Source of the DNA: an uncultured Nocardioides sp.
GTDB taxonomy: Bacteria; Actinomycetota; Actinomycetes; Propionibacteriales; Nocardioidaceae
Direction of reading: 5' to 3'
DNA length: 64,000 nucleotides
Assembly: GCF_947489365.1 (NCBI RefSeq)
Contig: NZ_CANLDB010000001.1
Span: forward strand, 1 to 64,000
Positions 46,008-55,232 of the stretch are shown here, piece after piece. The notes under the pieces are model-generated. The model was not told the DNA's origin and searched no databases. It was given only the letters and a program-made list of their open reading frames with translations. Numbering within the stretch: the stretch's first letter is position 1; each line of letters begins with the position of its first letter. Made by a program: the position numbers and the translations under genes.

Positions 46008-47228
46008 ATGAACCAGCTGCGCGAGGCCGTGATCTGCGAGCCCGTCCGCACCCCCGTCGGCCGGTACGGCGGCTCCCTCAAGGCGCTGTCCGCGGCGGAG
46101 CTCGGCGTCGTCGCCCTCAAGGGCCTGCTCGAGCGGACCGGGATCGACGCCGACGCCGTCGACGACGTCGTCCTCGGCAACTGCTACCCGACCATGGAGG
46201 CGCCGGCCATCGGCCGTGTCGTCGCCCTGGACGCCGGTCTCCCGATCACCACCGGGGGCTACCAGCTCGACCGCCGCTGCGGTTCCGGGCTGCAGGCCGT
46301 CCTCAACGCCGCGATGAGCGTCCAGACCGGCGGCGCCGACGTCGTGGTCGCCGGTGGGGCGGAGTCGATGAGCAACGCCTCCTTCTACTCCCTCGACATG
46401 CGGTGGGGCGGCGCCCGGACGGGTGTCCGGATGCACGACGCGCTCGCCCGAGGCCGCACGACCGCCGGCGGCGAGGGCTTCCCGGTGCCCGGCGGCATGC
46501 TGGAGACGGCCGAGAACGTGCGCCGGGAGTACGGCATCGGACGCGAGGAGCAGGACCGCCTGGCCGTGCAGTCGCACGCCCGCGCGGTCGCGGCCCAGGA
46601 GGCCGGGATCCTGGGCGAGGAGATCGTCCCCGTCACGATCGCCTCGCGGAAGGGCGACGCCGTCGTCGACCGCGACGAGCACCCCCGTGCCGACACCACG
46701 ATGGAGTCGCTCGCGGGGTTGCGTCCCATCCTCGGCAAGGACGACGACGGCGCCACCGTGACGGCCGGGAACGCCTCCGGCCAGAACGACGCCGCCGCCC
46801 TGTGCCTCGTCACGACCCCCGAGCGCGCCGAGCAGCTCGGCCTGACCCCGTTGGTCCGTCTCGTGAGCTGGGCGGTCGCGGGCGTCCCGCCCGCCACGAT
46901 GGGGATCGGCCCGGTCCCGGCCACCGCCGCGGCCCTCGGCCGCGCCGGGCTCACCCTCGCCGACATGGACCTGATCGAGCTCAACGAGGCCTTCGCCGCC
47001 CAGGCGCTGGCCGTGATGCGCGACTGGGACTTCACCGAGGCCGACCACGAGCGCACCAACGTCCACGGCTCGGGCATCTCCCTGGGTCACCCCGTGGGTG
47101 CCACGGGGGCGCGCATGCTCGGCACCCTGGCCCGCGAGCTGGGCCGCCGGGAGGCCCGCTACGGCCTCGAGACGATGTGCATCGGCGGCGGCCAGGGCCT
47201 CGCCGCGATCTTCGAGCGGGTCTCCTGA
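46008..47228 (+). CDS. Acetyl-CoA acyltransferase (thiolase)
   Basis: 406-aa thiolase catalysing CoA-dependent cleavage of 3-oxoacyl-CoA, or the reverse. Nucleophilic Cys in DRRCGSGLQAVLNA, catalytic His in GISLGHPVGATGARM and second Cys in ETMCIGGGQGLA are all present, as is NEAFAAQALAV. The ATG has a strong AGGAGGA ribosome-binding site of its own, so expression should not depend on the damaged SDR gene upstream. Confidence 0.95.
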   Translation: MNQLREAVICEPVRTPVGRYGGSLKALSAAELGVVALKGLLERTGIDADAVDDVVLGNCYPTMEAPAIGRVVALDAGLPITTGGYQLDRRCGSGLQAVLNAAMSVQTGGADVVVAGGAESMSNASFYSLDMRWGGARTGVRMHDALARGRTTAGGEGFPVPGGMLETAENVRREYGIGREEQDRLAVQSHARAVAAQEAGILGEEIVPVTIASRKGDAVVDRDEHPRADTTMESLAGLRPILGKDDDGATVTAGNASGQNDAAALCLVTTPERAEQLGLTPLVRLVSWAVAGVPPATMGIGPVPATAAALGRAGLTLADMDLIELNEAFAAQALAVMRDWDFTEADHERTNVHGSGISLGHPVGATGARMLGTLARELGRREARYGLETMCIGGGQGLAAIFERVS

Positions 47229-47680
47229 TGCGGCGGTTCGTGAGCGTCGAGGAGATCGAGGGCGCCGTCGGCGAGGCGCTGGGGACCACCGACTGGGTCG
47301 AGGTCGACCAAGCGCGCGTCGACGCGTTCGCCGACCTCACGGGCGACCACCAGTGGATCCACGTCGACCGCGAGCGCGCCGCCGCGTCGGCGTTCGGCGG
47401 GACGATCGTGCACGGCTACCTGACCCAGTCGATGATCCCGGCCTTCAGCACGTCGCTGTACGCCGTGGAGGCCGGCTCCGCCCGGCTCAACTACGGCTCG
47501 GAGAAGGTGCGCTTCCCGGCCCCCCTGCCGACCGGGTCGCGCATCCGGGCGAGCGCGGAGTTCGTCGACGTCACCACCGGCGGTGCCGGGACCCGGGTCA
47601 CGACCCGGTGGACGGTGGAGCGCGAGGGCGGGGACAGACCGGTGTGCGTCGCGGAGGTCGTCACGCTCGTCGTGCCCTGA
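47228..47680 (+). CDS. MaoC-family (R)-specific enoyl-CoA hydratase
   Basis: 150-aa single hot-dog domain protein of PhaJ/MaoC type. The hydratase 2 motif is complete: DAFADLTGDHQWIHVD with the catalytic Asp and His, followed by FGGTIVHGYLT. It hydrates 2-enoyl-CoA to (R)-3-hydroxyacyl-CoA, which a FabG/PhaB-type SDR could oxidise. The ATG shares one base with the thiolase stop. It ends the plus-strand operon, 18 bp from the convergent AtuA operon. Confidence 0.92.
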   Translation: MRRFVSVEEIEGAVGEALGTTDWVEVDQARVDAFADLTGDHQWIHVDRERAAASAFGGTIVHGYLTQSMIPAFSTSLYAVEAGSARLNYGSEKVRFPAPLPTGSRIRASAEFVDVTTGGAGTRVTTRWTVEREGGDRPVCVAEVVTLVVP

Positions 47681-47698
47681 CGGCCCTCGGCCACGGGC

Positions 47699-48007
47699 TC
47701 AGCCGTCGGACAGCTCGACCCCGAGCAGGTGGTGACCCAGGGTCTTGCCGTGACCGTCCAGGCCGAGCGAGCCGGTCACCCCTCCTCCCAGCACGCCGGC
47801 CAGGGTGAGGACCAGGGCGGGCAGGTCGGGCAGGACCTGCCGCGACACCCGGTCGGCCGCGAGCCCGAACCGGGCCGCCACCGTCGCCTCGGTCAGCTCC
47901 GCGCGGAGCCGACCGAGGTCGGCCGGGTCCCGCGGCAGCACGGCCAGGATCAGGGTGTCGCCCTTGTCGCCGGCGCGGACGTCGGCGAGGTCGTCGAGCG
48001 TGGTCAT
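47699..48007 (-). CDS. AtuA-associated small protein (split C-terminal part)
   Basis: 102-aa protein beginning MTTLDDLADVRAGDKGDTLI, matching the C-terminal domain that is fused to AtuA in many bacteria (the block with RSGDKG-like motif). Here it is a separate gene whose ATG overlaps the stop of the large AtuA gene, so the two products are probably made in equal amounts and assemble. Function unknown. Confidence 0.8.
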   Translation of the reverse strand: MTTLDDLADVRAGDKGDTLILAVLPRDPADLGRLRAELTEATVAARFGLAADRVSRQVLPDLPALVLTLAGVLGGGVTGSLGLDGHGKTLGHHLLGVELSDG

Positions 48008-49359
48008 GGCACCTCCGTGATCTCGACCTGCGGGGTGACCAGCGTGCGGGGGAGCAGGCAGGAGCGGACCGAGACCTGCGAGGTCGCGCCCGACCGGGCG
48101 CCGCCGCCCCCGGCCGGACCGTTCGTGTAGAGCGACTCGACCTCGTGGCCGACCAGCAGGGCGAGCTCCTCCTCCCCGACACGGGCGGCGACCCGCAGGC
48201 GCACCTCCTGCGCGTCCTCGGCGGGCACCGCGAGGCCGCGGAACGCCGCACCGGCGCCGATGAGCTCGATCCCGACGTCGTCCGGGTCGAGGCCGTGCAG
48301 GTCGGTGAGGCGCTCGAGGACGATGTCGCCGGCCAGTCGTGCGCGCGCGAGGCAGCGTGGGCCCGCGTAGCTGATCTGGCCCTCGCCGACCCAGCCGCCG
48401 TCGTGGCCGAGGGTGACCTTGAGGCTGTCCGGACGTGGCCGGCCGGTCGCCCCGGAGGCGCTCACCCTGTCCGGCCCCACGTCGAGAAGGCGGACGCCCG
48501 AGAAGTCGGCGACCACGTCGGGGGTGAGGTAGCCCGCGGGGTCGCCGACCTCGTACAGCAGCTGCTCGCGGCAGGTCCGCCGGTCGAGCAGGCCACCGCT
48601 GCGGGCCAGCTTGCCGAGCAGGACGGCACCGTCGGGCGTCACGTCCGCGAAGGGGAACCCCAGGCGGGCCATGCCGGGCACCGGCTTGGTGACGGGGTCC
48701 GCGAAGTAGCCCCCGGTGAGCTGTCCGGCGCACTCGAGCAGGTGTCCGACCATCGTGGCGGTGCCCATGGCCTCCCAGTCGTCGGCACCCCAGCCGTGCT
48801 CGTGCCGCAGGGCGGCGAGGTACAGCGAGGGGTCGGCGACCCGGCCGGTGATCACCACGTCCGCGCCCTCCGCCAGGGCCTGGGTGATCGGCTCGTGGCC
48901 GAGGTAGGCGTTCGCGGACAGGGGGACCGGGCCCGAGGAGACCGGAGCGCCCGTCTCCCAGACCAGGGGGTCCTCGGCCAGGACGGCGTCGAGGACGTCG
49001 TCCCCGGTCACCACGGCCACCCTGAGGCCGTGCAGCCCGAGGTCCGCGGCGACGGCGACGGCCAGGTCCCCGGCGGCGAGCGGGTTGGCGGCGCCGCTGT
49101 TGGTGATGATCGTCGTCCCGTGCTGCCGGCACGCCGGGAGCACGGCGCGCAGACGGGCGGACAGCATCGGGTCGAAGCCGGTCCGGGGGTCGGCGCGCCG
49201 CCGGGCCTGCCCGGCGGCGACGGTGCGCTCCCCGAGGCACTCGAAGACCAGGTAGTCGAGCGCGCCGTGGGTGGCGAGCTCGACGGCGGGATCGATCCGG
49301 TCGCCGGCGAAGCCTGCGCCCGCGCCGAGCCGCACGGAGGGGCCCGAGGAGGCGCTCAT
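48004..49359 (-). CDS. Acyclic terpene utilisation AtuA-family protein (large part)
   Basis: 451-aa protein of the AtuA/DUF1446 family. Conserved stretches include RLGAGAGFAGDRIDPAVEL at the N-terminus, DYLVFECLGERTVA, TNSGAANP, VVTGDDV and VITGRVADPSLYLA, and ECAGQLTGGYFADP. In Pseudomonas aeruginosa atuA belongs to the citronellol/geraniol pathway, but the biochemical role is not established, and family members occur in many other catabolic clusters. ATG at 49359 overlaps the CitMHS transporter stop; the C-terminal domain is in a separate gene. Confidence 0.88.
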   Translation of the reverse strand: MSASSGPSVRLGAGAGFAGDRIDPAVELATHGALDYLVFECLGERTVAAGQARRRADPRTGFDPMLSARLRAVLPACRQHGTTIITNSGAANPLAAGDLAVAVAADLGLHGLRVAVVTGDDVLDAVLAEDPLVWETGAPVSSGPVPLSANAYLGHEPITQALAEGADVVITGRVADPSLYLAALRHEHGWGADDWEAMGTATMVGHLLECAGQLTGGYFADPVTKPVPGMARLGFPFADVTPDGAVLLGKLARSGGLLDRRTCREQLLYEVGDPAGYLTPDVVADFSGVRLLDVGPDRVSASGATGRPRPDSLKVTLGHDGGWVGEGQISYAGPRCLARARLAGDIVLERLTDLHGLDPDDVGIELIGAGAAFRGLAVPAEDAQEVRLRVAARVGEEELALLVGHEVESLYTNGPAGGGGARSGATSQVSVRSCLLPRTLVTPQVEITEVP

Positions 49360-50765
49360 GCCCACAGCCTGACCGCCCCGGTCAGCGCCGCCACGGCCAG
49401 CATGACCAGGCTGAGCAGCCAGACGTAGCCGATCAGGTGCCGGATGTGTCGTCCGATGTCCACGCCCGCGAGCCCGGTCAACAGGTAGAAGCTGCCGGTC
49501 AGCGGACTGATCGGGAACCCGACCGTCTCCTGGCCGACCAGTGACGCCCGGGCGATGTCGACGTCCGCGACGCCGAACTCGGCGCCGACCCCCATGAGCA
49601 CGGGGAGCACGGCGAAGTAGTAGGCGTCCGGGCCGAAGAGCAGGCTCAGGGGAACCCCCAGCACGCCGACGATCAACGGGAGCGCCGGTCCGGCCGCGTC
49701 CGGGACCACGCTGGCCGCCGACTCCGCCATCGCGGTGACCATCCCGGTGGCGTCGAGGATCCCGAGGAAGACGCCGGCGGCGAGCAGGGTCGAGGCCATG
49801 AGCATGGCCCCCTCCGCGTGGGCCTGGATGCGCGCCGTCTGCTGGCTGATCCCTGGGTAGTTGACGAGCAGCGCCACGATCGCCCCGAGGACGAACACCA
49901 CCTCGGGGGTCGCCACGGCGGCGACGAGCAGGCCGATCAGCACGACCGTGAGCGCGGCGTTGAACCAGAACAACCGAGGACGCCGCAGCGCGGCCTCCTC
50001 CGCGCTGAGCGTGACCGGCCCGGCCCCCGGGCCCTGTGACGCGTCCCCGGCGTCGGACCCGGGCGCGCTCCCCGCCGCGGACCCACCGGCACCGCCGGCA
50101 GCGGCGGCCACGGTCTCGGGTGCGCGTGAGAGCCGGCGCGACTCCTTGCGGCCCAGCAGGAAGGCGATCAGCAGGGCGGCCACCACGCCGGCCACCTGCG
50201 CGGGGATGAGCGGGACCCAGAGCTCGTTCGCGTCCGTGCCGGTGGTCGTCGCCGCGCGGGCGGTCGGACCACCCCACGGGAGCAGGTTCATCACCCCGGC
50301 GCCCATCCCCACGCAGGCGGTGAGGGTCACCCGGGACATGCCGAGCCGGTCGAAGAGCGGCATCATCGCCGGGATCGTGATGAGGAAGGTCGTGGCACCG
50401 GCCCCGTCCAGGTGGGCCACGCAGGCGAGGGCCGTCGTGGCGACGCAGACCGTCGCCGGGGTGTCACCCGCGAGCGAGACGATGCGCCGGATGATCGGGT
50501 CGAAGAGGCCCGCGTCCCGCATCACGCCGAAGTAGACGATCGCGAACACGAACATCGTCGTCACCCCGGCGACCCCGGTCAGGCCGGTGGTGACCGCCTC
50601 GCTGACCTCGGTCGGCGTGAACCCCGCCAGCAGGGCCGCGAGGATCGGGACGCCGGCCAGCGCCACGACGGCGGCGATACGACGCGTCAGCAGCAGGACG
50701 AGGATGACGGCGATCGTGAGGAATCCGGCGAGAGCGAGCATGCGGACGAGTGTGATCGCCGTCAT
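49356..50765 (-). CDS. CitMHS-family carboxylate transporter
   Basis: 469-aa transporter with ~12 hydrophobic segments. The family stretches VYFGVMRDAGLFDPIIRRIV, VAHLDGAGATTFLITIPAMM and MNLLPWGGPTARAA identify the citrate-metal:proton symporter family. A central ~50-residue Gly/Ala/Ser-rich cytoplasmic loop (about residues 220-260) separates the halves. First gene of the minus-strand operon with the AtuA pair; divergent from a LysR gene 41 bp away. The natural substrate may be another di- or tricarboxylate. Confidence 0.9.
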   Translation of the reverse strand: MTAITLVRMLALAGFLTIAVILVLLLTRRIAAVVALAGVPILAALLAGFTPTEVSEAVTTGLTGVAGVTTMFVFAIVYFGVMRDAGLFDPIIRRIVSLAGDTPATVCVATTALACVAHLDGAGATTFLITIPAMMPLFDRLGMSRVTLTACVGMGAGVMNLLPWGGPTARAATTTGTDANELWVPLIPAQVAGVVAALLIAFLLGRKESRRLSRAPETVAAAAGGAGGSAAGSAPGSDAGDASQGPGAGPVTLSAEEAALRRPRLFWFNAALTVVLIGLLVAAVATPEVVFVLGAIVALLVNYPGISQQTARIQAHAEGAMLMASTLLAAGVFLGILDATGMVTAMAESAASVVPDAAGPALPLIVGVLGVPLSLLFGPDAYYFAVLPVLMGVGAEFGVADVDIARASLVGQETVGFPISPLTGSFYLLTGLAGVDIGRHIRHLIGYVWLLSLVMLAVAALTGAVRLWA

Positions 50766-50778
50766 ATGCGCAGGTCCA

Positions 50779-50803
50779 ACATCATCAGGGCCTAGATTGA
50801 TGT
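50779..50803. promoter_or_regulatory. Inverted repeat in CitMHS/lysR divergent promoter
   Basis: ACATCA (50779-50784) and TGATGT (50798-50803) form a perfect 6-bp dyad with 13-nt spacing in the 41-bp gap between divergent start codons. Size and position fit the autoregulatory site of the adjacent LysR protein. Both promoters must overlap it, since so little space is available. Confidence 0.55.
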
Positions 50804-50806
50804 CCC

Positions 50807-51739
50807 ATGGCTATAGACGTGGGTGTCCGGCACCTCCGCGCCGTGGTGGCCGTGGCCGACGCCGGATCCTTCACCGCCGCGGCCGCGCGTCTCGGCATGA
50901 CGCAGCCCTCCCTGAGCCGGTCGGTGGCGGAGGCGGAGCGCCGCACCGGCGTGCGCATGTTCGACCGCAGCACCCGACGCGTCCGCCTCACCGCCGACGG
51001 GGCGCCGATCGTCGACGTGGCCCGCCACGCCGTCGCCGAGTTCGACCGCGCGCTCGCGCACGTCGAGGGCTACCTCGCGGGTGCTCGGGGGACCGTGGTC
51101 GTCGGCGCCCTGCCGTCCCTCGCCGCCACCCTGCTGCCTGCCGTCGTGGCCAGCTTCCGCCCCGCGCACCCGGACGTGGACCTGCAGGTCCGTGACGGTC
51201 TGGCAGGCGAGGTCACCGACCGTCTGCGGGCGGGCGCCGTGGACCTCGCCCTGCTCGGTGGGGGCGGTGACCTGCGGTCGCTCGACGTCGTCCCCGTGGC
51301 GGACGAGTCCTTCGCCTGCGTCTTCGGCGGTGACCACCCCTTCGTCGCGCGGCCGCCCCGCGGCCTGGCGGACCTGGCGGGGCAACCGTTCGTGCACTTC
51401 GACGAGACCTCCTCGATCCGCCACCACGTCGACCGGGTGCTCGGCGAGGCGGGGGTCACGACCGGCGTCGTGACCCAGGCCCGCAACATCACCTCCGTCG
51501 CCGGACTGGTCGCCGCGGGGGTCGGGGCCTCCCTCGTCCCCGGCCTGGTGCTGCCACTGACCGGCTTCGCCGGCCTGCGGCACCGGTGGCTCGAGGACGC
51601 CGGTCGACGGCGTGTGCACCTCGTCCGCTCGCCGTCGCGGCCCCTGTCGCCGGCCGCGCGGGCCCTCGTCGAGGTGATCGAGGGTGCCCGGTCCCGGGGG
51701 ATCGACCTCCCCGAGGGATGTCGCTGGGCCACACACTGA
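50807..51739 (+). CDS. LysR-family transcriptional regulator
   Basis: 310-aa LysR protein with HTH segment SFTAAAARLGMTQPSLSRSV and FDRSTRRVRLT, then an effector domain ending in a basic C-terminus. It is divergent from the CitMHS-AtuA operon and, by the usual LysR logic, should regulate it. Sequence differs considerably from the LysR at 37804, so the two are not recent duplicates. Confidence 0.93.
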   Translation: MAIDVGVRHLRAVVAVADAGSFTAAAARLGMTQPSLSRSVAEAERRTGVRMFDRSTRRVRLTADGAPIVDVARHAVAEFDRALAHVEGYLAGARGTVVVGALPSLAATLLPAVVASFRPAHPDVDLQVRDGLAGEVTDRLRAGAVDLALLGGGGDLRSLDVVPVADESFACVFGGDHPFVARPPRGLADLAGQPFVHFDETSSIRHHVDRVLGEAGVTTGVVTQARNITSVAGLVAAGVGASLVPGLVLPLTGFAGLRHRWLEDAGRRRVHLVRSPSRPLSPAARALVEVIEGARSRGIDLPEGCRWATH

Positions 51740-51823
51740 GCGCCGACCGCCGGGGCCGCCGTCTGCTCCGGGCCCTGACGGGGCACCTGCGGGGTGGTTG
51801 CCACCTAGGGGAGGATGAAGGAC

Positions 51824-54241
51824 ATGGCGAGACGAGCACCGACCCAGGACGTCGACGAGACCGAGCTGAAGGTCGGGAGTCCCAGCCGCAGCGCGGCCGG
51901 GGTGAAGGCCGTCGCGGTCTCGATGAAGCTGGCCTGGGAGCAGATGGGGGTCACGCGCACGGCGCGCACCCTGCTGAAGCTCAACCAGGTCGGCGGCTTC
52001 GACTGCCAGGGCTGCGCGTGGCCCGACCCCGCGCCCGGCCACCGGCACCCCGCGGAGTTCTGCGAGAACGGTGCGAAGGCCGTCGCCGAGGAGGCGACCG
52101 TCCGGCGCGTGGGGCCGGAGTTCTTCGCCGAGCACTCCATGGACTCGCTCAAGGGGCGCAGCGACTACTGGCTCGGCCAGCAGGGCCGCATCACCCAGCC
52201 CATGGTCTACCGCGAGGGCGCGACCCACTACGAGCCCATCAGCTGGGACGGCGCCTTCGGGATCATCGCCGAGGAGCTGAACGCGCTCGACAGCCCCGAC
52301 GAGGCCGTCTTCTACACCTCGGGGAAGACCTCCAACGAGGCCGCGTTCGTCTACCAGCTGTTCGTCCGGGCGCTCGGGACGAACAACCTCCCCGACTGCT
52401 CCAACATGTGCCACGAGTCGACGTCCGTGGCCCTCGCGGAGTCGATCGGCATCGGCAAGGGCTCGGTCCACCTGACCGACATCCACACCGCCGACCTCAT
52501 CGTGATCGCCGGGCAGAACCCCGGCACGAACCACCCCCGCATGCTCTCCGCGCTGGAGATCGCCAAGCAGAACGGCGCGAAGATCATCGACATCAACCCG
52601 CTGCAGGAGGCGGGGCTGGTGCGGTTCAAGAACCCCCAGAGCGTCAAGGGCGTCGTCGGCGGCGGCACCGGGATCTCCGACCTGCACCTGCCGGTGCGGG
52701 TCAACGGCGACCTCGCGCTCTACCAGGCCATCGGTGCGCTGCTGCTCGAGTGGGACGCCATCGACCACGAGTTCGTGGAGCGCCACACGGTCGGCTACGA
52801 GGACTGGGCCGCCACGGCCCGCGCGCTCGACTGGGACGCCGTACGCCGCGCCACCGGGCTCGAGCGCAGCCAGATCGAGGATGCCGCGCGGATGATCGCC
52901 GACTCCTCGGCGACCGTGCACTGCTGGGCGATGGGCGTGACCCAGCACCGCAACGCGGTGGCGACCATCAAGGAGATCACCAACGTCGCGCTCATCCGTG
53001 GCGACATCGGGAAGCCCGGCGCCGGCCTGTGCCCCGTGCGCGGCCACTCGAACGTCCAGGGCGACCGCACGATGGGCATCTGGGAGCGGTCCCCGGACCA
53101 CTTCCTCGACGCCATCCGCGACGAGTTCGGCTTCGAGCCGCCCCGCGAGCACGGCTTCGACACCGTCGCCGCGATCGGCGCGCTGCGCGACGGCAAGGCC
53201 CGGACGTTCTTCGGCATGGGCGGCAACTTCGTCTCCGCCGTCCCCGACACCGAGGTGGTCGAGGAGGCCATGGCGAAGGCGTCGCTGACCGTGCACGTCT
53301 CGACCAAGCTCAACCGGTCGCACGTGACCCACGGCCGGACCGCGCTGATCCTGCCGTCGCTCGGTCGCTCGGAGAAGGACCACACCGGCGGCACCGAGCA
53401 GCGGGTCACCGTCGAGGACTCGATGTCCGCGGTGCACGCCTCCAAGGGCCCGCTGAAGCCCGCGTCGCCGCACCTCAAGAGCGAGGTCGACATCGTCTGC
53501 TCGATGGCGGAGGCGACCCTGAAGGGCCGCCACGACATCCCGTGGCACGAGTTCCGGTCCGACTACACGACCATCCGCCACCGCATCGCCCGGGTCGTGC
53601 CCGGCGCGGCGGCGTACGCCGAGAAGGTCGACCAGCCCGGTGGCTTCACGCTGCCGCACCCGCCGCGCGACACCCGTGACTTCCCGACCGCGGAGGGCAA
53701 GGCCGTCATCGTGGCGAACGAGACCGACATGCTGCACGTGCCGGAGGGGCGGCTGCTGATGCAGACGCTGCGCAGCCACGACCAGTTCAACACCACGATC
53801 TACGGCCTGGACGACCGCTACCGCGGCATCCACCACGGCCGCCGCGTGGTGTTCGTGCACCCCGACGACATCACCGCCCTGGGGCTCTCCGAGGGCCAGT
53901 ACGTCGACCTGGTCAGCGAGTGGACGGACCCCGACGACGCGTCGGCGGAGGTCTGCTACCGCAAGGCGCCCCTGTTCCGCGTCGTCGGCTACGAGCAGCC
54001 CCGCGGCTGCGCGGCGGCGTACTACCCGGAGACGAACCCGCTGATCCCGCTGGACTCGAAGGCGCTGCGCAGCAACTGCCCGACGTCGAAGTCGGTCATC
54101 GTGCGGCTCGTGCCGACCGACGAGGTGCCGGTCGAGGGTGGCGAGTCGGCGTACCTCACGGGCTACGGCCGCGTCGAGGGCGCCGGCGACCACGGCGGCG
54201 ACGCCCAGAAGTCGTACGTGCAGCCGAACCAGCTGAGCTGA
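51824..54241 (+). CDS. FdhF/YdeP-family molybdopterin oxidoreductase
   Basis: 805-aa protein of the YdeP subgroup of the DMSO-reductase superfamily. The N-terminal Cys cluster GFDCQGCAWPDP...FCENGAKA and the stretch PDCSNMCHESTSVAL, which supplies the probable Mo-ligand Cys, are typical; cofactor-binding blocks IVIAGQNPGTNHPRML, GNFVSAVPDTE and the C-terminal CAAAYYPETNPLIPLD follow. The family's substrate is unsettled (E. coli YdeP is linked to acid resistance). ATG at 51824 has GGAGG at 9 nt; the ATG at 51815 is too close to it. Monocistronic or linked with pirin 22 bp downstream. Confidence 0.9.
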   Translation: MARRAPTQDVDETELKVGSPSRSAAGVKAVAVSMKLAWEQMGVTRTARTLLKLNQVGGFDCQGCAWPDPAPGHRHPAEFCENGAKAVAEEATVRRVGPEFFAEHSMDSLKGRSDYWLGQQGRITQPMVYREGATHYEPISWDGAFGIIAEELNALDSPDEAVFYTSGKTSNEAAFVYQLFVRALGTNNLPDCSNMCHESTSVALAESIGIGKGSVHLTDIHTADLIVIAGQNPGTNHPRMLSALEIAKQNGAKIIDINPLQEAGLVRFKNPQSVKGVVGGGTGISDLHLPVRVNGDLALYQAIGALLLEWDAIDHEFVERHTVGYEDWAATARALDWDAVRRATGLERSQIEDAARMIADSSATVHCWAMGVTQHRNAVATIKEITNVALIRGDIGKPGAGLCPVRGHSNVQGDRTMGIWERSPDHFLDAIRDEFGFEPPREHGFDTVAAIGALRDGKARTFFGMGGNFVSAVPDTEVVEEAMAKASLTVHVSTKLNRSHVTHGRTALILPSLGRSEKDHTGGTEQRVTVEDSMSAVHASKGPLKPASPHLKSEVDIVCSMAEATLKGRHDIPWHEFRSDYTTIRHRIARVVPGAAAYAEKVDQPGGFTLPHPPRDTRDFPTAEGKAVIVANETDMLHVPEGRLLMQTLRSHDQFNTTIYGLDDRYRGIHHGRRVVFVHPDDITALGLSEGQYVDLVSEWTDPDDASAEVCYRKAPLFRVVGYEQPRGCAAAYYPETNPLIPLDSKALRSNCPTSKSVIVRLVPTDEVPVEGGESAYLTGYGRVEGAGDHGGDAQKSYVQPNQLS

Positions 54242-54263
54242 CCGACCCGGGGAGGGCACGGCC

Positions 54264-55232
54264 GTGAGCAACCTCGACACGCGTCCCGACGAGGTGGTCT
54301 GCGCCAGCGGCGGCGCGGACCTGGAGGTCCTCACCCCGCGCGAGGTGCCGCTCGGGGGACCGCGGGCGATGCGGGTGCGCCGGACGCTCCCGCAGCGCTC
54401 GCGGTCGCTGATCGGCGCCTGGTGCTTCGTCGACCACTACGGACCCGACGACGTGGCCGACACCGGCGGCATGGTGGTGCCCCCGCACCCCCACACGGGC
54501 CTCTCGACGGTGTCCTGGCTGTTCACCGGCGAGATCCAGCACCGCGACTCGGCGGGCCACGCGGCGCTCGTGCGGCCGGGCGAGCTGAACCTCATGACCG
54601 CCGGGCACGGCATCAGCCACTCCGAGGTCTCCACCGAGGGCACCGACGTGCTCCACGGGGTCCAGCTGTGGCTGGCGCTGCCCGACGCCGCGCGGGACGG
54701 TGAGCCCGGCTTCGTGCACCACGCGCCCCCGGCCGTCGAGCGCGACGGCCTGACCGCCCGGGTCTTCCTCGGCTCGCTGCTGGGGGAGACCTCCCCGGTC
54801 GGGACCCACACGCCGCTGCTCGGCGCCGAGCTGCTCCTCGCCGCCGGTGCCCGTGTCGTCCTGGACGTCGACGCGTCGTACGAGCACGGGGTGCTGGTCG
54901 ACACCGGGTCCGTCTCGGCCGCCGGGGCCCCGCTCGCCGCGAACGACCTCGGCTACCTCGCCCCCGGCCGCTCCACGCTGGAGCTCGTCGCCGGCGACGA
55001 GCCCGCGCGGCTCCTGCTGCTCGGTGGACCGCCGTTCGGCGAGGAGATCGTCATGTGGTGGAACTTCGTCGGCCGCACCCACGAGGAGGTCGTCGCCTAC
55101 CGCGAGGTCTGGCAGTCCCAGCTCGTCGACGGCACCCAGCACGACGGCCGCTTCGGTGTCGTCGCCGACGAGCCCCTCGCCCCCCTCCCCGCCCCCGAGC
55201 TCCCCAACGCCCGCCTCCGCACGCGGTCCTAG
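54264..55232 (+). CDS. Pirin family protein
   Basis: 322-aa bicupin of the pirin family. Metal-ligand motifs HPHTGLSTVSWLFTGEI and the downstream AGHGISHSE His-Glu pair are intact in the N-terminal cupin; the C-terminal pirin domain ends MWWNFVGRTHEEV. Some bacterial pirins act as quercetinases, others as regulators; neither can be decided. GTG start at 54264 with a GGGGAGGG ribosome-binding site. Likely co-transcribed with the oxidoreductase upstream. Confidence 0.92.
   Translation: MSNLDTRPDEVVCASGGADLEVLTPREVPLGGPRAMRVRRTLPQRSRSLIGAWCFVDHYGPDDVADTGGMVVPPHPHTGLSTVSWLFTGEIQHRDSAGHAALVRPGELNLMTAGHGISHSEVSTEGTDVLHGVQLWLALPDAARDGEPGFVHHAPPAVERDGLTARVFLGSLLGETSPVGTHTPLLGAELLLAAGARVVLDVDASYEHGVLVDTGSVSAAGAPLAANDLGYLAPGRSTLELVAGDEPARLLLLGGPPFGEEIVMWWNFVGRTHEEVVAYREVWQSQLVDGTQHDGRFGVVADEPLAPLPAPELPNARLRTRS

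Noticed and set aside
50792..54334. 1180-aa minus-strand open frame
   Set aside because: It is antisense to lysR and the molybdopterin oxidoreductase. Its composition (Val/Gly/Arg/His-rich without motifs) is that of a shadow frame.
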